Assembly (NCBI GenBank): GCA_017991025.1 | Contig: JAGNMT010000238.1 | Location: forward strand, 1 to 6,002 | Origin: Verrucomicrobiales bacterium | Lineage (GTDB): Bacteria > Verrucomicrobiota > Verrucomicrobiia > Verrucomicrobiales > DEV007 | DNA length: 6,002 nt | Direction: 5' to 3' | Shown here: in pieces, positions 5,102 to 6,002 of the stretch | Position numbering within the stretch: the first letter of the stretch is position 1 | Layout of the letters: each line of letters starts with the position of its first letter | The notes under the pieces: generated by a model | Seen by the model: the letters and a program-made list of their open reading frames with translations, nothing else | The model's database searches: none | Told to the model about the DNA's origin: nothing | Position numbers and translations under genes: made by a program

Positions 5102-5941
5102 TCACTCCGCCATGATGCGAGCACCTTTGCGAACTTTCCGGGGGCCGGTAAAACGCCAGGCGGGCCTCGTGGCTTTCGCGGCGGGAATTGCCACCGGCGG
5201 GAGTTTCGTGAGAGACGGTGCCTGATGGTGAAGACCACGACGTCCCGTGATCTCGCCGGCAATCGTCGGGAGAGCGGGCGACATACTTTCTTCAAGCGCT
5301 TCAATCCAATCTGCGATATCCCGAAAAATCCTCTCGCTGCTCTCCTCCTCAAAGATCCAATGCCCGCTCATTGCGAAGCGCTGGTAGTCGGCCTGCGGGT
5401 ATAAGCGGAAAAGACTTAATGAAGCAGAGCGGGGGACGATCCAGTCTTTTGCTCCGCTAACGATGAGCATGGGAGCAGTGACCCTGGAAGCATCGATTCC
5501 GGTGTTCTCGCGACGGCAGGTCGGGAAATTCATTTCCCGAAAGGCGCGCTGGGAACTGCGGCCGAAGATCTGTTTAAGGAAGGAAAAGAGCAGAAACGGC
5601 AAACAACGAAGCATGCTTTCGGGTGCCGGAGAATTCAGCAGTACGAGGGGGCCTGTCTTCCGTTGCGATGCTACAATCTGAGCGATCAGCCCACCCGTGG
5701 ACTCGCCGATCAGGAGAGGTAAAGATGCCGGGGGCAATCCGTCGATGACACTATTTACGGCGGCAACTCGATCTGCCCACGAGGAACGGCCTGACTCCGC
5801 CGGGTTGAAAGGCTGCTCCGCATTCTGACCGGGGAGGGTAGCGAGAATGACCTGGTGCCCATTTCGCTCGAGAGCCTCCTTTAAAGGCTTTACCGCGCCG
5901 GGATGACTCCACATCCCTGGAATGAGTAGAATCGTCCTCAT
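5102..5941 (-). CDS. Alpha/beta hydrolase with basic C-terminal tail
   Basis: This 279-residue protein starts at ATG 5941 (MRTILLIPGMWSHPG). Features of the alpha/beta hydrolase fold are the oxyanion-region strand ILLIPGMW (4-11), the nucleophile elbow GESTG (79-83) with Ser81, the acid loop MLIVSGAKDWIVP (158-170) with Asp166, and the histidine in MSGHWIFEE (191-199), His194. The triad is complete, so it should be active as an esterase, lipase or related enzyme; the substrate cannot be read from the sequence. No signal peptide is visible, so it is probably cytosolic. The fold should end near residue 216 (DIADWIEALEE). About 60 further residues, rich in Pro, Ala, Arg and Lys, form a tail not usual in the family. 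The frame stays open to the window edge at 6002, so a longer N-terminus cannot be excluded, but homology starts at MRTILLIPG. Confidence 0.88.
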   Translation of the reverse strand: MRTILLIPGMWSHPGAVKPLKEALERNGHQVILATLPGQNAEQPFNPAESGRSSWADRVAAVNSVIDGLPPASLPLLIGESTGGLIAQIVASQRKTGPLVLLNSPAPESMLRCLPFLLFSFLKQIFGRSSQRAFREMNFPTCRRENTGIDASRVTAPMLIVSGAKDWIVPRSASLSLFRLYPQADYQRFAMSGHWIFEEESSERIFRDIADWIEALEESMSPALPTIAGEITGRRGLHHQAPSLTKLPPVAIPAAKATRPAWRFTGPRKVRKGARIMAE

Positions 5942-6002
5942 CGGTCTCGGGACAACCCTCTTGCGCTGGCAAGTCTCGCCAAATTCCGGTACCAAGATCC
6001 GG

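Noticed and set aside
4785..5404. Two overlapping + strand open frames (4785-5225 and 4940-5404), one near a GAAGGAGGG
   Set aside because: Both are Arg/Gly/Pro-rich shadows of the hydrolase and membrane protein genes, and the purine-rich motif is not placed before a credible start.

Overview
The window is ordinary bacterial chromosome, about 55-60% GC by eye, densely coding, with no RNA gene, mobile element or CRISPR array that I can see. The best guess is a member of the PVC superphylum, most likely Verrucomicrobiota. The clues are a planctomycete-type (PSCyt1-like) mono-haem cytochrome, separately encoded CoaC and CoaB next to gmk, and a general lack of strong Shine-Dalgarno sequences. This assignment is inference; no rRNA or other marker is present to settle it.

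Left part (1-1936, + strand): a tight housekeeping operon. The tail of an upstream gene (possibly a DUF370/RemA-type protein) overlaps the start of gmk (guanylate kinase) by 8 bases. Gmk overlaps coaC (phosphopantothenoylcysteine decarboxylase) by 8 bases if coaC starts at GTG 721. CoaB (phosphopantothenate-cysteine ligase) follows at once. CoaC and CoaB carry out consecutive steps of coenzyme A synthesis and are one fused protein in most bacteria; here they are two genes. No rpoZ lies between gmk and coaC, where many bacteria have it.

Middle part (2017-3727): a + strand pair, an exported class I-like c-type cytochrome and a small DUF4404-like helical protein, converges on a - strand pair, a PSCyt1-like cytochrome followed by an RlpA-like double-psi beta-barrel lipoprotein. 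The stop codons of the convergent genes are only 2 bases apart. Three of these four proteins are exported and act at the cell envelope.

Right part (3815-5941, - strand): an alpha/beta hydrolase with a complete Ser-Asp-His triad and an unusual basic C-terminal tail, then a 150-base gap with a hairpin just after its stop, then a seven-helix membrane protein of unknown function with a large domain predicted outside the cytoplasm. The order of transcription is hydrolase, membrane protein, cytochrome, rlpA.

I found no convincing new multi-gene system. The items most worth a second look are the unassigned membrane protein with a possible GIDE-like outer domain, the hydrolase tail, the split coaC/coaB with matching 8-base overlaps, and the two unlike mono-haem cytochromes flanking a convergent junction.
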